NCBI GenBank assembly: GCA_947623775.1
Contig: CANQHL010000056.1
Span: forward strand, 1 to 8,352
Origin: an uncultured Clostridia bacterium
GTDB lineage: Bacteria > Bacillota > Clostridia > Christensenellales > UBA1242
DNA: 8,352 nucleotides
Direction of reading: 5' to 3'
Position 1 is the stretch's first letter; each line of letters starts with the position of its first letter. The notes below the pieces were generated by a model. It was given only the letters and a program-made list of their open reading frames with translations. It was not told the origin of the DNA and ran no database searches. Position numbers and translations under genes: made by a program. Shown piece by piece: positions 1 to 5,976 of the stretch.

Positions 1-306
1 ATTTATATTAATGAATGTATACTATATATTGAAAGGAGGAAATATGAAAAACAATCGCATTTTAAAAAGACTTGCAATGAAAGCGAAAAACCGATTTTTA
101 TCAAATAGTCCATCGCCAGTCTGCGAATACAAGATAATTGATTTGCATGAAGAAGAATTTGTAGACAAAGTGCGGTCACTTCTCAAAACGGAGTGTTTGA
201 TAAACCCGATTGACAGCCTAATGGAAAAGAGCGTACTTAAAGGGTTAGACGAAATTGGTAAAGAAAAATATCTGTTAGAAACCGTAGACAGATATTTAAA
301 AGCACT
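1..306 (+). repeat. Long direct repeat, left copy (small-protein gene with its leader)
   Basis: This segment matches 8047-8352 at an offset of 8046 with no indels. I count about 20 substitutions in 306 bases, roughly 93% identity. The first 56 bases, covering the -10 region, the ribosome binding site and the start codon, are identical. About 12 of the substitutions are silent, so the copies look like functional paralogues rather than decaying repeats. Both ends are cut by the window, so the true repeat may extend further left of base 1. Confidence 0.95.
18..39 (+). promoter_or_regulatory. -10 element and strong ribosome binding site of the small basic protein gene
   Basis: TATACT at 18-23 is a likely -10 element; its -35 lies off the left edge but is visible in the right copy as TTGAGA at 8042-8047 with a 16-base spacer. 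AAAGGAGG at 32-39 is a full Shine-Dalgarno sequence four bases before ATG 44. This spacing is slightly short, but the ribosome binding site still decides for ATG 44 over the upstream in-frame ATG at 11. Confidence 0.6.
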
Positions 307-337
307 AGATAAGATAGACAAAGAAAAAATTGATTAA
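44..337 (+). CDS. Small basic protein of a paralogous family, function unknown
   Basis: I do not recognise this 97-residue protein. It starts with a basic amphipathic stretch (LKRLAMKAKNRFL, residues 7-19) that could bind membrane or nucleic acid, followed by a more acidic, probably helical part with the segments LINPIDSLMEK and KYLLETVDRYLKAL, and a Lys/Asp/Glu-rich tail. No signal peptide, transmembrane segment or cysteine motif is seen. ATG 44 is chosen because a full AAAGGAGG precedes it; an in-frame ATG at 11 has no ribosome binding site and lies upstream of the -10. A near-identical copy begins at 8090, and a shorter divergent relative lies at 974-1243 on the other strand, sharing the basic N-terminus and the RYLL.S/T.RKY-like C-terminal segment. 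Three family members in 8.4 kb with strong ribosome binding sites suggest a real, well-translated gene. The next gene downstream is a Spo0A-domain protein with its own promoter. Confidence 0.8.
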   Translation: MKNNRILKRLAMKAKNRFLSNSPSPVCEYKIIDLHEEEFVDKVRSLLKTECLINPIDSLMEKSVLKGLDEIGKEKYLLETVDRYLKALDKIDKEKID

Positions 338-460
338 AACTTAAAATTTAGACCTTTTTCGCAATTGTATAGTTATATGCAGTTGTTTTTTTTACAAAAT
401 TTGCAATTATTTTCTTTATTTAGACAAAATAAAACAATTAAATAATTCCTCCAAACAATA

Positions 461-494
461 TTTTTGTAAAAAATTAAATAATTTTGTAAAAAAC
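461..494 (+). promoter_or_regulatory. Two direct repeats TTTTTGTAAAA / ATTTTGTAAAA upstream of the first Spo0A-domain gene
   Basis: The G of the two copies lies at 466 and 486, exactly 20 bp apart (about two helical turns), and the second copy ends close to the -35 at 497. The same arrangement, 19 bp apart and one base further from the -35, stands before the paralogous gene at 6211. The motif resembles the B. subtilis 0A box (TTTTGTCGAAA) with CG removed, so I infer a binding site for the Spo0A-like proteins themselves. A reverse-oriented copy lies at 390-400, and TTTTGTCTAAA, one base off the 0A box, lies on the minus strand at 419-429. Confidence 0.5.
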
Positions 495-496
495 AT

Positions 497-525
497 TTTA
501 CTTTTGATTTTATATATTGTATAAT
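497..525 (+). promoter_or_regulatory. Sigma-A-type promoter of the first Spo0A-domain gene
   Basis: TTTACT at 497-502 (4 of 6 to TTGACA) and TATAAT at 520-525 (perfect) are separated by 17 bases. Transcription would begin near 532, leaving a very short leader that holds AAAAGGA at 533-539. Confidence 0.65.
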
Positions 526-548
526 GAAATAGAAAAGGAATGTTTGAT

Positions 549-935
549 ATGGAAAATGATTCAATGATAAATTATCGCAAAATAACTGAAATTTTATTAA
601 AGCTTGGTGTAAAACCTAAAATGTCCGGATTTGAATATTTAAGAGATGCAACTGTTTTGCAGTACGAAAACAGTGAAATGAAATTAATGGACATATACAA
701 AAAAGTTGCTGAAAAACACAACGCCAAACCAGGTTCTGTTGAAAAGAATATTAGAAATGCAATCACTGCAGCATTCAATGTTGGCGGACTTTTGACGATA
801 AACGAGTTTTATAACACGGTAATGTATGATAACACCGAAAAATATACTAATTTGGAATTAATAACATTAATTTGTGAAATTATAAATTTCTATAATACAC
901 AAAATTTAATAAAGACATACGAAGAACAAGAATAA
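549..935 (+). CDS. Stand-alone Spo0A C-terminal DNA-binding domain protein
   Basis: This 128-residue protein is essentially only the sigma-A-interacting, DNA-binding output domain of Spo0A (family Spo0A_C). Hallmarks are ITEILLKLGVKP (12-23), G.EYLRDA (27-34), VAEKHNAKPGSVEKNIRNAITAAF (53-76; its second half is the recognition-helix region, against SRVERAIRHA in B. subtilis Spo0A as I recall it) and YTNLELITLICEII (99-112, matching the PTN.EFI segment). The roughly 120-residue receiver domain with the phosphorylated aspartate is absent, so activity should not depend on a phosphorelay. The E and second R of the recognition helix are kept, but other contact positions differ (R to S, R to K, H to N), so DNA specificity may have shifted. 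ATG 549 is chosen over ATG 540 because AAAAGGA at 533-539 abuts 540 and would leave no spacing; the paralogue at 6211 has the same ribosome binding site layout. It is probably a transcription factor; its targets are unknown. Confidence 0.85.
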   Translation: MENDSMINYRKITEILLKLGVKPKMSGFEYLRDATVLQYENSEMKLMDIYKKVAEKHNAKPGSVEKNIRNAITAAFNVGGLLTINEFYNTVMYDNTEKYTNLELITLICEIINFYNTQNLIKTYEEQE

Positions 936-958
936 CTCTCCGTAATATGCGAGAGTTA
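933..958. terminator. Hairpin between convergent genes, possible weak bidirectional terminator
   Basis: TAACTCTC (933-940) pairs perfectly with GAGAGTTA (951-958) around a 10-base loop and overlaps the stop codon of the Spo0A-domain gene. It sits between two convergent genes, as a shared terminator would. The following tract is only AT-rich (AATTATG on plus, TTCTTG on minus) rather than a run of T, so termination may be weak. Confidence 0.45.
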
Positions 959-973
959 ATTATGTAATAATAA

Positions 974-1243
974 CTATACTACATCTTTGTTGTAATTATT
1001 GCTTTGATGTTCTTGGTGATATTTTCTTATTGAATCTAAAAGATATCGCTCCCTCTCCGTGCTTGACATTTTCATAAGTTTTTTGTTGTCAAGATATAAA
1101 CCGGGAGATTTGTTTTGTCTGATACGTTCAAGGTTTTCTTCGGTTGTAAGGCCGGACTTTGCCGCATTGGAATAGGTTTCCATGAGCCCTCTACTTAATA
1201 ATCTGCTTTTTGCTCTGCTGGCTAATGTCTTTAATTTGTTCAT
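974..1243 (-). CDS. Small basic protein, divergent member of the 44-337 family
   Basis: The 89-residue product is of unknown function. Its N-terminus, LKTLASRAKSRLLSRG (residues 4-19), aligns with LKRLAMKAKNRFLS of the 44-337 product, and its C-terminal RERYLLDSIRKYHQ aligns with KEKYLLETVDRYLK; the middle is shorter and differs. It is strongly basic and has no signal peptide or membrane segment. ATG 1243 is preceded by a full AAAGGAGG (1253-1260) with nine bases of spacing, and by a good promoter. It is convergent with the Spo0A-domain gene at 549-935, from which it is separated by a hairpin. The similarity is short and I judge homology as likely, not certain. Confidence 0.75.
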   Translation of the reverse strand: MNKLKTLASRAKSRLLSRGLMETYSNAAKSGLTTEENLERIRQNKSPGLYLDNKKLMKMSSTERERYLLDSIRKYHQEHQSNNYNKDVV

Positions 1244-1269
1244 ATAAATAATCCTCCTTTGATATAAAT

Positions 1270-1298
1270 ATTATAAAGGAAAATTATATGTAATTCAA
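1270..1298 (-). promoter_or_regulatory. Promoter of the divergent small basic protein gene
   Basis: On the minus strand, TTGAAT (1293-1298) and TATAAT (1270-1275) are 17 bases apart, and AAAGGAGG (1253-1260) follows. Just upstream, minus-strand AAAGTCGAT and TTCGACC (about 1309-1335) form an imperfect inverted repeat that resembles degenerate 0A boxes; this last point is weak. Confidence 0.65.
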
Positions 1299-1586
1299 AA
1301 GAAATAAATATCGACTTTTAACATATAAGGTCGAATATTGTATATTTTAATAAAAAAGTCTTATTTTAAAGCCTTGCCAAACGGGGCGGACTAAAAATAC
1401 ACGTCCCAAATTAAAAAATGCTGCAATATCTATGATTACTTTCTCATTCTATTCTTTATTTTGCAAGATTGTTAGCATGAAGAAATTAACACTTTCAAAA
1501 AATGAATTTAATTGACAAGATTATTCAGCGTTCTAGCGAAGAAGTCTCTGGTACGTTGGTAATAAGCCAAAAATAATTTGTGCATT
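1299..1586. other. Intergenic stretch with a possible gene fossil
   Basis: No convincing gene is seen between the promoter at 1270-1298 and the rubrerythrin terminator. At 1477-1576 two short plus-strand frames join into one protein-like stretch if a single frameshift near 1500-1513 is assumed: MKKLTLSKNEF in one frame and LIDKIIQRSSEEVSGTLVIS in the next, ending at TAA 1574-1576. There is no ribosome binding site. It may be a decayed gene remnant or chance; I cannot name a family. Confidence 0.3.
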
Positions 1587-1617
1587 AAAAAAGGGTTTTT
1601 AATGAAAACCCTTTTTT
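1587..1617 (-). terminator. Rho-independent terminator of rubrerythrin
   Basis: A perfect 13-base-pair stem (1587-1599 with 1605-1617, containing GGGTTTT/AAAACCC) has a 5-base loop and ends in a run of six T on either strand. On the minus strand it begins inside the rubrerythrin stop codon. Symmetry of the A and T tracts means it could stop transcription in both directions. Confidence 0.85.
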
Positions 1618-2158
1618 AAAACTCTTCATTTAAAACTTGAAAGTAACTTTGAGGATGCTTGCATACAGGACAAACTTCCGGAGCTTTATCGCCAACATAA
1701 ATATGTCCGCAATTTCTGCAAATCCAAACTTTTTTGTCTGTCTTGTTATATACAGTGCCGCTTTCTACTAATTCGGCAAGTTTTCTGTATCTTTCTTCGT
1801 GTCTTTTCTCTATCTCAGCAACTGCAGCAAATTGAAAAGCAAGTTCATCAAAGCCTTCTTCCTTTGCTTCTTGTGCCATACGAACATACATTTCAGTCCA
1901 TTCGCCATGTTCACCAGCGGCTGCATCAAGCAAATTGGTCAATGTTGTTGGAACGCTTCCGCCATTTAATGCTTTAAACCACAATTTTGCATGTTCCTTC
2001 TCGTTATTTGCGGTTTCTTCGAATATGCTTGCGATTTGCTCATATCCGTCCTTCTTTGCTTGAGAAGCGTAATAAGTATATTTGTTTCTTGCTTGGCTTT
2101 CACCGGCAAAAGCTTCTCTTAAGTTCTTTTCTGTTTTTGTACCTTTTAAATCTTTCAT
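1616..2158 (-). CDS. rbr: Rubrerythrin
   Basis: This 180-residue protein has the usual two-domain layout of short rubrerythrins. Residues 1-135 form the ferritin-like four-helix domain with diiron ligand motifs: GESQAR (E20), ENA-type helix with E53-K-E-H56, GEHGEWTEMY (E83/E86/E89) and EIEKRHEERY (E117, H120). Residues 142-175 are a C-terminal rubredoxin domain with WICRNCG (C147, C150) and CPVC (C163, C166) that binds one iron. Rubrerythrins reduce hydrogen peroxide in the cytoplasm of anaerobes, taking electrons through the rubredoxin centre, and so protect against oxygen exposure. ATG 2158 follows AAAAGGAG (2166-2173) with seven bases of spacing and a good promoter; a terminator overlaps the stop. 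It appears to be a single-gene transcript and has no obvious tie to its Spo0A-domain and partition neighbours. I saw no PerR-box that I could support. Confidence 0.97.
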   Translation of the reverse strand: MKDLKGTKTEKNLREAFAGESQARNKYTYYASQAKKDGYEQIASIFEETANNEKEHAKLWFKALNGGSVPTTLTNLLDAAAGEHGEWTEMYVRMAQEAKEEGFDELAFQFAAVAEIEKRHEERYRKLAELVESGTVYNKTDKKVWICRNCGHIYVGDKAPEVCPVCKHPQSYFQVLNEEF

Positions 2159-2185
2159 ATTTACACTCCTTTTTGAAACTATTTT

Positions 2186-2213
2186 ATTATATCACATCTA
2201 AAAAATTAAACAA
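2186..2213 (-). promoter_or_regulatory. Extended -10 promoter of rubrerythrin
   Basis: Minus-strand TATAAT at 2186-2191 is preceded by TGA (2192-2194), giving a TGn extended -10. TTGTTT at 2208-2213 is a weak -35 with a 16-base spacer. Transcription would start near 2179, leaving a leader of about 20 bases with the ribosome binding site. Confidence 0.7.
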
Positions 2214-3158
2214 AATGTTTTTCATCAAATTAAATTTAAAATTTTTATTCAAAATATTTACAAAATATATTAAAATTTCTCTTTTTTTAAATAACAAGTA
2301 TATTTTTACCTATTTTCTGTTGGAATAATGAAATTCGGCAATTGAAATTTGAATAAAGTCACACTATGAACAATTTCGACATCAATTTTAATATCAATAA
2401 ATCGTCGTTTTAGATTCATGCAATTAATTTTGAAAATGGTTGCCACGGACAAATCTTTTAATTATACTTTAATAGAAGTTAACATTTCTATTTATTAAAT
2501 ATTTGAATATATATGAACTTATAAAATTTGCCGATTGTCATATTATGATTAATTCGACAAACATCATAAAAATAAAGAAATTATGGACATCAACAAGAGA
2601 ACCTTTAATGTTTTATACCTGGGAATGGTAAATCTTTTGCACCGCTGCAAAAATCAACAATAGAGGCAATCGAGGATTAACTCGTTTAAAATATATCGTT
2701 TTTTGCGTATAGATTTCACGTGACGCATAAAAAATTAATGTTATTTTTTTATTTGCTTATCCGACTAAGAAAAACTTACTGATTTTCAAAAAGGTTATTG
2801 ATTTTAAATATTAGTTATTAATTTTGTTGTTTGAATGTGTCAGGTATGAGAATTACGAAAGGTAAGGTAATCTTGTTTAAATCTTATAAATTTAGTTTTA
2901 TATGCGGCAAAAACAAAATAATAAGAATTATAGTTGGTTGTCCGTTATCTTGCATAAAAATTTAGATCCATACTAACTCTCTTTAACCCGCTAACGCTTA
3001 AGTTTGAACGGGTTATGTTCTTTGCTGGATGGCAACTGAATGTACAAATTTTGGACTAAAATCCTAGCCATAGCATGGGTTGAAACTAATTTTTTATTGG
3101 TTTTTGTCGGTAGAATGTTTAAGAAAATCAATGCACCTCAACATATTTAATCAAAAAT
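2214..3158. other. Long intergenic stretch, left of parS cluster
   Basis: No gene longer than about 40 codons with a ribosome binding site is supported. I note three things. A short frame at about 2614-2679 reads FIPGNGKSFAPLQKSTIEA before a stop and could be the tail of a decayed gene. A 39-codon ATG frame at 2846-2965 has no proper ribosome binding site. A 7-base-pair hairpin (TAACCCG 2984-2990 with CGGGTTA 3009-3015) has an 18-base loop but no T-run. A degenerate parS-like ATTTCACGTGAC lies around 2712-2727. None proves a functional element. Confidence 0.5.
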
Positions 3159-3174
3159 TGTTTCACATGAAACA
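3159..3174. promoter_or_regulatory. parS: parS site 1 (TGTTTCACATGAAACA)
   Basis: This differs from the chromosomal parS consensus TGTTTCACGTGAAACA at a single central base (CACATG for CACGTG). It is the leftmost of five sites and lies in the same intergenic region as the other four, downstream of parB. Confidence 0.85.
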
Positions 3175-3204
3175 TTTTTTAGTAACAAGTATTCTTCAAG
3201 GAAA

Positions 3205-3220
3205 TGTTCCACGTGAAACA
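3205..3220. promoter_or_regulatory. parS: parS site 2 (TGTTCCACGTGAAACA)
   Basis: This is a perfect match to the Firmicutes parS consensus TGTTNCACGTGAAACA. ParB (Spo0J) dimers load here, close into CTP-dependent clamps and slide outward. Its centre is 46 bp from site 1. Confidence 0.95.
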
Positions 3221-3254
3221 TTCATCATAATATCATACTGCAATTGTTTATATT

Positions 3255-3270
3255 TGTTTCACGTGAAACA
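3255..3270. promoter_or_regulatory. parS: parS site 3 (TGTTTCACGTGAAACA)
   Basis: This is a fully symmetrical 16-base palindrome and a perfect parS. Its centre is 50 bp from site 2. Confidence 0.95.
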
Positions 3271-3334
3271 CGATGAAATATCTAAAACATGCAAAATTTT
3301 TCTTGCCCAAACGTTATGAAGCCATTCATTAAAT

Positions 3335-3350
3335 TGTTTCATGCGAAACG
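3335..3350. promoter_or_regulatory. Degenerate parS site 4 (TGTTTCATGCGAAACG)
   Basis: It matches the consensus at 13 of 16 positions, with the central CACGTG changed to CATGCG and the last base changed. The outer arms are kept. Changes in the core usually weaken ParB binding strongly, so this may be a decaying or low-affinity site. Confidence 0.55.
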
Positions 3351-3368
3351 TTATTTTTTACAATTTTT

Positions 3369-3384
3369 TGTTTCACGTGGAACA
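3369..3384. promoter_or_regulatory. parS: parS site 5 (TGTTTCACGTGGAACA)
   Basis: This is the exact reverse complement of site 2, hence also a perfect parS in the opposite orientation. It is the last site of the cluster, about 730 bases from the end of parB. Confidence 0.95.
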
Positions 3385-4082
3385 TTTAATTCTTTGACTT
3401 TGGTGTAATAATGGGACTTTTAACTTTGTTTTTTCCAATTTTAAGCCTGTGCAAGTGTCTTTTAATTCAAATTTTGATGTTTTACAAGTGTTTTAGATGA
3501 GTTAATAAAATCATTTTAAACCAAAAAATGTCTCGATTGTTTTTCGAGAGGTTTAATAAAATCAATGGAAAAGCAAAATAAATATAAAAATTTGAAATTA
3601 TTGTATACAGCGGTTTAAAACGGGTTAATATAACCGTTGCACGTCATTTTTATGATATACTTTTGCAACAGAAAACGGGCTGTTTTAGTTATATTGATAT
3701 TTTTATAAAATTGTCTCGAATGATTTCCGCATATACGTAAAATTAATGTGTGTATATTACAACATTATAAATTGAGTTAATGAATTATGAAAAAATTTAT
3801 TTGAAGTTATAAATTAAATATACGATTTCTTACCTTCCAACTTTCTGATTGTTGAAATATTTATCATTGATTTTACATTTACAAAAACTTTCGTCTACAT
3901 TAAGTTTACATTACAAGCATAAAATCACTAAATTTTTAAACAACATGATATTTCTATAAAATTTATAGTAAAATCGCTTAAAAAGTAATGCGTTAGCATA
4001 ATAATATACGCTAAAAACGGTCAATTTTTAATGAATTAGTTCTCGTTTGAAAATTTTTTGTTTTTACAATTGGTGCTAAAAT
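3385..4082. other. Intergenic stretch between parS cluster and parB terminator
   Basis: I see no gene here. Small structures include a hairpin TCTCGA (3531-3536) with TCGAGA (3544-3549); a direct repeat TTAATAAAATCA (3502-3513 and 3553-3564); a hairpin of AACGGGTTA (3619-3627) with TAACCGTT (3631-3638), with one bulged G; and AAAAC/GTTTT around GGGCT near 3674-3688. I looked for DnaA boxes (TTATNCACA) and found no cluster, so an origin cannot be claimed. Confidence 0.5.
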
Positions 4083-4116
4083 AAAAAAAGATGGCTTAAT
4101 TTTGCCATCATTTTTT
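4083..4116 (-). terminator. Rho-independent terminator of the parAB operon
   Basis: On the minus strand, GATGGC (4104-4109) pairs with GCCATC (4090-4095) around an 8-base loop and is followed by seven T (complement of A 4083-4089). It abuts the parB stop codon. A T-run on the other flank (4111-4116) means it may also work on the plus strand. Confidence 0.88.
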
Positions 4117-5098
4117 ATTCATTTGGATGTCGTTTGTTGTAATTTCTCAAATCGCCGAGTGTTATTTCTTTCTTCTTTAATAATTCCATCAAATCCGCCA
4201 GCCTATCCAAGTCGTCTCGGGAATAATAATCTATATAAATTCTTCCCTTGTTATCATTTCCTATTGCTGATACTTTGGTTGCAAATATTCTTTGCATATC
4301 ATTTATTAATTCCTTTAATTCCAAGGACTGCTCTTGAACTTTGTTTGTTTGTGTCTTTTGTGGATTTAAATAATTGCGTACGGCTTTTTCGAGTTCACGT
4401 ACAGACATTTTCCCATCTGACGCCTGTTTTGCAAGTTTCATTTGTTGTGTTGTATCATCAACAACTACAAGACTTCGCGCATGGCCACTGGAAAGTTTGC
4501 CGTCTTCAATCATTTTTATAACATCAGGATATAATGTGAGCAGTCTTAACGTATTTGCAACGCTTGAACGGCTTTTTCCTATTCTATCAGATACAACTTC
4601 CTGCGTAAGATGATATTCGTCCATCAATTGCTTAATTGCTCTTGCCGCTTCTATTGGGTTTAAGTCCTCTCTTTGCAGGTTTTCGATAAGTGATATTTCC
4701 CGTATTTGTTTTTCCGTATAATTTTTTATTACAACAGGAACCTTTTCAATGCCGGCTATTTTAGAAGCTCTCCATCTTCTTTCACCCGCAATAATCATAT
4801 ATGTGCCATCGCTATTTTTATTTACAACAAGCGGTTGTATCACACCGTGCATTCTTATTGAACTTGCGAGTTCTTGCAACGCTTCATCATCAAAGCGTTT
4901 TCGTGGCTGGTTTGGATTTGGTATAATTTTTACAACTTCTATTTCTGTTACCCCAGCAGCATTTGGTGTGGTGCTTGCTGTTTTTGGTTGCTCATCAGCC
5001 GTTTCAGTGGCTTGTTCTTCAGTTACAGATGGTTCTGCATTGTCGTATAATGCAAACAATGATTCCAAACCTCTTCCTAATCCTTTCTTTTTATCCAT
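4115..5098 (-). CDS. parB: Chromosome-partitioning protein ParB (Spo0J)
   Basis: This 327-residue protein is the parS-binding CTPase clamp of a type I partition system. Visible parts in order: N-terminal KGLGRGLESLF (5-15), the conserved segment that stimulates ParA; a Thr/Glu/Ala-rich linker (about 20-50); the ParB/Srx-type CTP-binding domain with NPNQPRKRF (61-69), GERRWRA (105-111) and ENLQREDLNPIE (139-150); a helix-turn-helix around 163-185 (LTQEVVSDRIGKSRSSVANTL) that reads parS; and a C-terminal dimerisation domain (about 258-322). Length and N-terminus are typical of chromosomal Spo0J; plasmid ParBs usually differ. The ATG overlaps the end of parA by 8 bases and is preceded by GAGAGG (5105-5110), which supports translational coupling. 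Its likely targets, the parS cluster at 3159-3384, lie downstream. A terminator follows directly. Confidence 0.97.
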   Translation of the reverse strand: MDKKKGLGRGLESLFALYDNAEPSVTEEQATETADEQPKTASTTPNAAGVTEIEVVKIIPNPNQPRKRFDDEALQELASSIRMHGVIQPLVVNKNSDGTYMIIAGERRWRASKIAGIEKVPVVIKNYTEKQIREISLIENLQREDLNPIEAARAIKQLMDEYHLTQEVVSDRIGKSRSSVANTLRLLTLYPDVIKMIEDGKLSSGHARSLVVVDDTTQQMKLAKQASDGKMSVRELEKAVRNYLNPQKTQTNKVQEQSLELKELINDMQRIFATKVSAIGNDNKGRIYIDYYSRDDLDRLADLMELLKKKEITLGDLRNYNKRHPNE

Positions 5099-5918
5099 TT
5101 TTTACCTCTCTTATTTTAATTTTTGTATCTTTTGTTATAGTGTTGTATTTTACTTTGTTACGGTCCAGAAATTCTTCTGCAAGTGACAAGTACGCCTCGG
5201 CTCCCTTGGAGTTTGGATCATAAATCAAGATCGGCTCTCCGTGACTTGGGGCTTCAGCAAGCCTTATATTTCTTGGTATGTAGGTAAAGAACACCTTTTT
5301 CCCGAAAAACTTTAAAATTTCATCACTTACTTCTGTTGTCAAATTGGACCGCTTATCTTTCATTGTCATAACAACACCCTCAATATCGATTGTCGGGTTT
5401 AAATGAAATTTTATAAGTCGTATCGTGTTCATAAGTTGTGTTATACCCATTAATGGATAGTATTCGCATTGCATTGGTATAATAACACTATTGCATGCCG
5501 TTAAAGCATTTACTGTTATTAATCCTAACGATGGCGGGCAATCAATCATTATGAAATCATAACTATCTCGCACACTGTCCAGTATTCCCTTGATTATTTT
5601 TTCTCGTTGTGGCATTTGAATCATTTCTATCTCGGCTCCAGCAAGATCAACTGTTGATGGCAGAATGTCAAGCCCCTCTAATAATGTTTGTTGTATCACC
5701 TCTTTTACCGAGTATTCTCCAGAAATTAGGTCGTAGATTGTTTTAAGATTTTTATCCTTATCATCAATACCAAGTCCGCTTGTAGCGTTTCCCTGAGGGT
5801 CGAGATCAAGAACAAGAACCTTTTTGCCCATAGCGGCAACGTAGGCCGCAAGGTTAATGCAGGTGGTTGTTTTACCAACCCCGCCTTTTTGATTCGCAAA
5901 AGCAATTATTTTTCCCAT
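5091..5918 (-). CDS. parA: Chromosome-partitioning ATPase ParA (Soj)
   Basis: This 275-residue protein is a deviant Walker ATPase that binds the nucleoid as an ATP dimer and moves ParB-parS complexes; in Bacillus the homologue Soj also regulates DnaA and, indirectly, sporulation entry. Motifs: deviant Walker A KGGVGKTT (11-18, with signature Lys11), Walker A' VLVLDLDPQGNAT (34-46) and Walker B DFIMIDCPPSLG (121-132). The C-terminal PRNIRLAEAPSHGEPI is typical of Soj. It has no N-terminal helix-turn-helix, unlike large plasmid ParAs. It carries about 20 residues (basic, KYNTITKDTKIKIREVKNG) beyond the length I expect for Soj. ATG 5918 has GAGG at 5929-5932 with ten bases of spacing. It is first in the operon and divergent from the second Spo0A-domain gene. 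Confidence 0.97.
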   Translation of the reverse strand: MGKIIAFANQKGGVGKTTTCINLAAYVAAMGKKVLVLDLDPQGNATSGLGIDDKDKNLKTIYDLISGEYSVKEVIQQTLLEGLDILPSTVDLAGAEIEMIQMPQREKIIKGILDSVRDSYDFIMIDCPPSLGLITVNALTACNSVIIPMQCEYYPLMGITQLMNTIRLIKFHLNPTIDIEGVVMTMKDKRSNLTTEVSDEILKFFGKKVFFTYIPRNIRLAEAPSHGEPILIYDPNSKGAEAYLSLAEEFLDRNKVKYNTITKDTKIKIREVKNG

Positions 5919-5947
5919 ATTTATAAAACCTCGTTATATAATTATTT

Positions 5948-5976
5948 AACATATATATAATAACATAAAATGACAA
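5948..5976 (-). promoter_or_regulatory. Candidate promoter of the parAB operon
   Basis: On the minus strand, TTGTCA (5971-5976, 5 of 6 to TTGACA) lies 17 bases before TATGTT (5948-5953, 4 of 6 to TATAAT). The start would fall near 5941, about 22 bases before ATG 5918. The surrounding TA repeats offer other -10 choices, so the exact element is uncertain. Confidence 0.4.

Noticed and set aside
11..43. Upstream in-frame start adding 11 residues to the first small protein
   Set aside because: This stretch contains the -10 element and the ribosome binding site; ATG 44 follows AAAGGAGG directly.
2332..2560. Three TGNCGAA (0A box) matches on the minus strand at 2334-2340, 2375-2381 and 2553-2559
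   Set aside because: They lie over 100 bases upstream of the rubrerythrin promoter, and similar matches also occur inside genes (for example near 1772, 1910 and 7674), so the number is close to what chance would give.
3080..3319. Plus-strand open frame of 79 codons across the parS cluster
   Set aside because: It runs through three parS palindromes, which yield the recurrent FH.KH/VPRET-like residues; it has no ribosome binding site and its composition is that of noncoding AT-rich DNA.
2330..4082. Origin of replication (oriC) beside parS
   Set aside because: I found no cluster of TTATNCACA-type DnaA boxes and no dnaA, dnaN or rep gene; parS alone does not prove an origin.
4102..5223. Several plus-strand open frames opposite parB and the end of parA
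   Set aside because: They are antisense shadows of the clearly conserved parAB genes.
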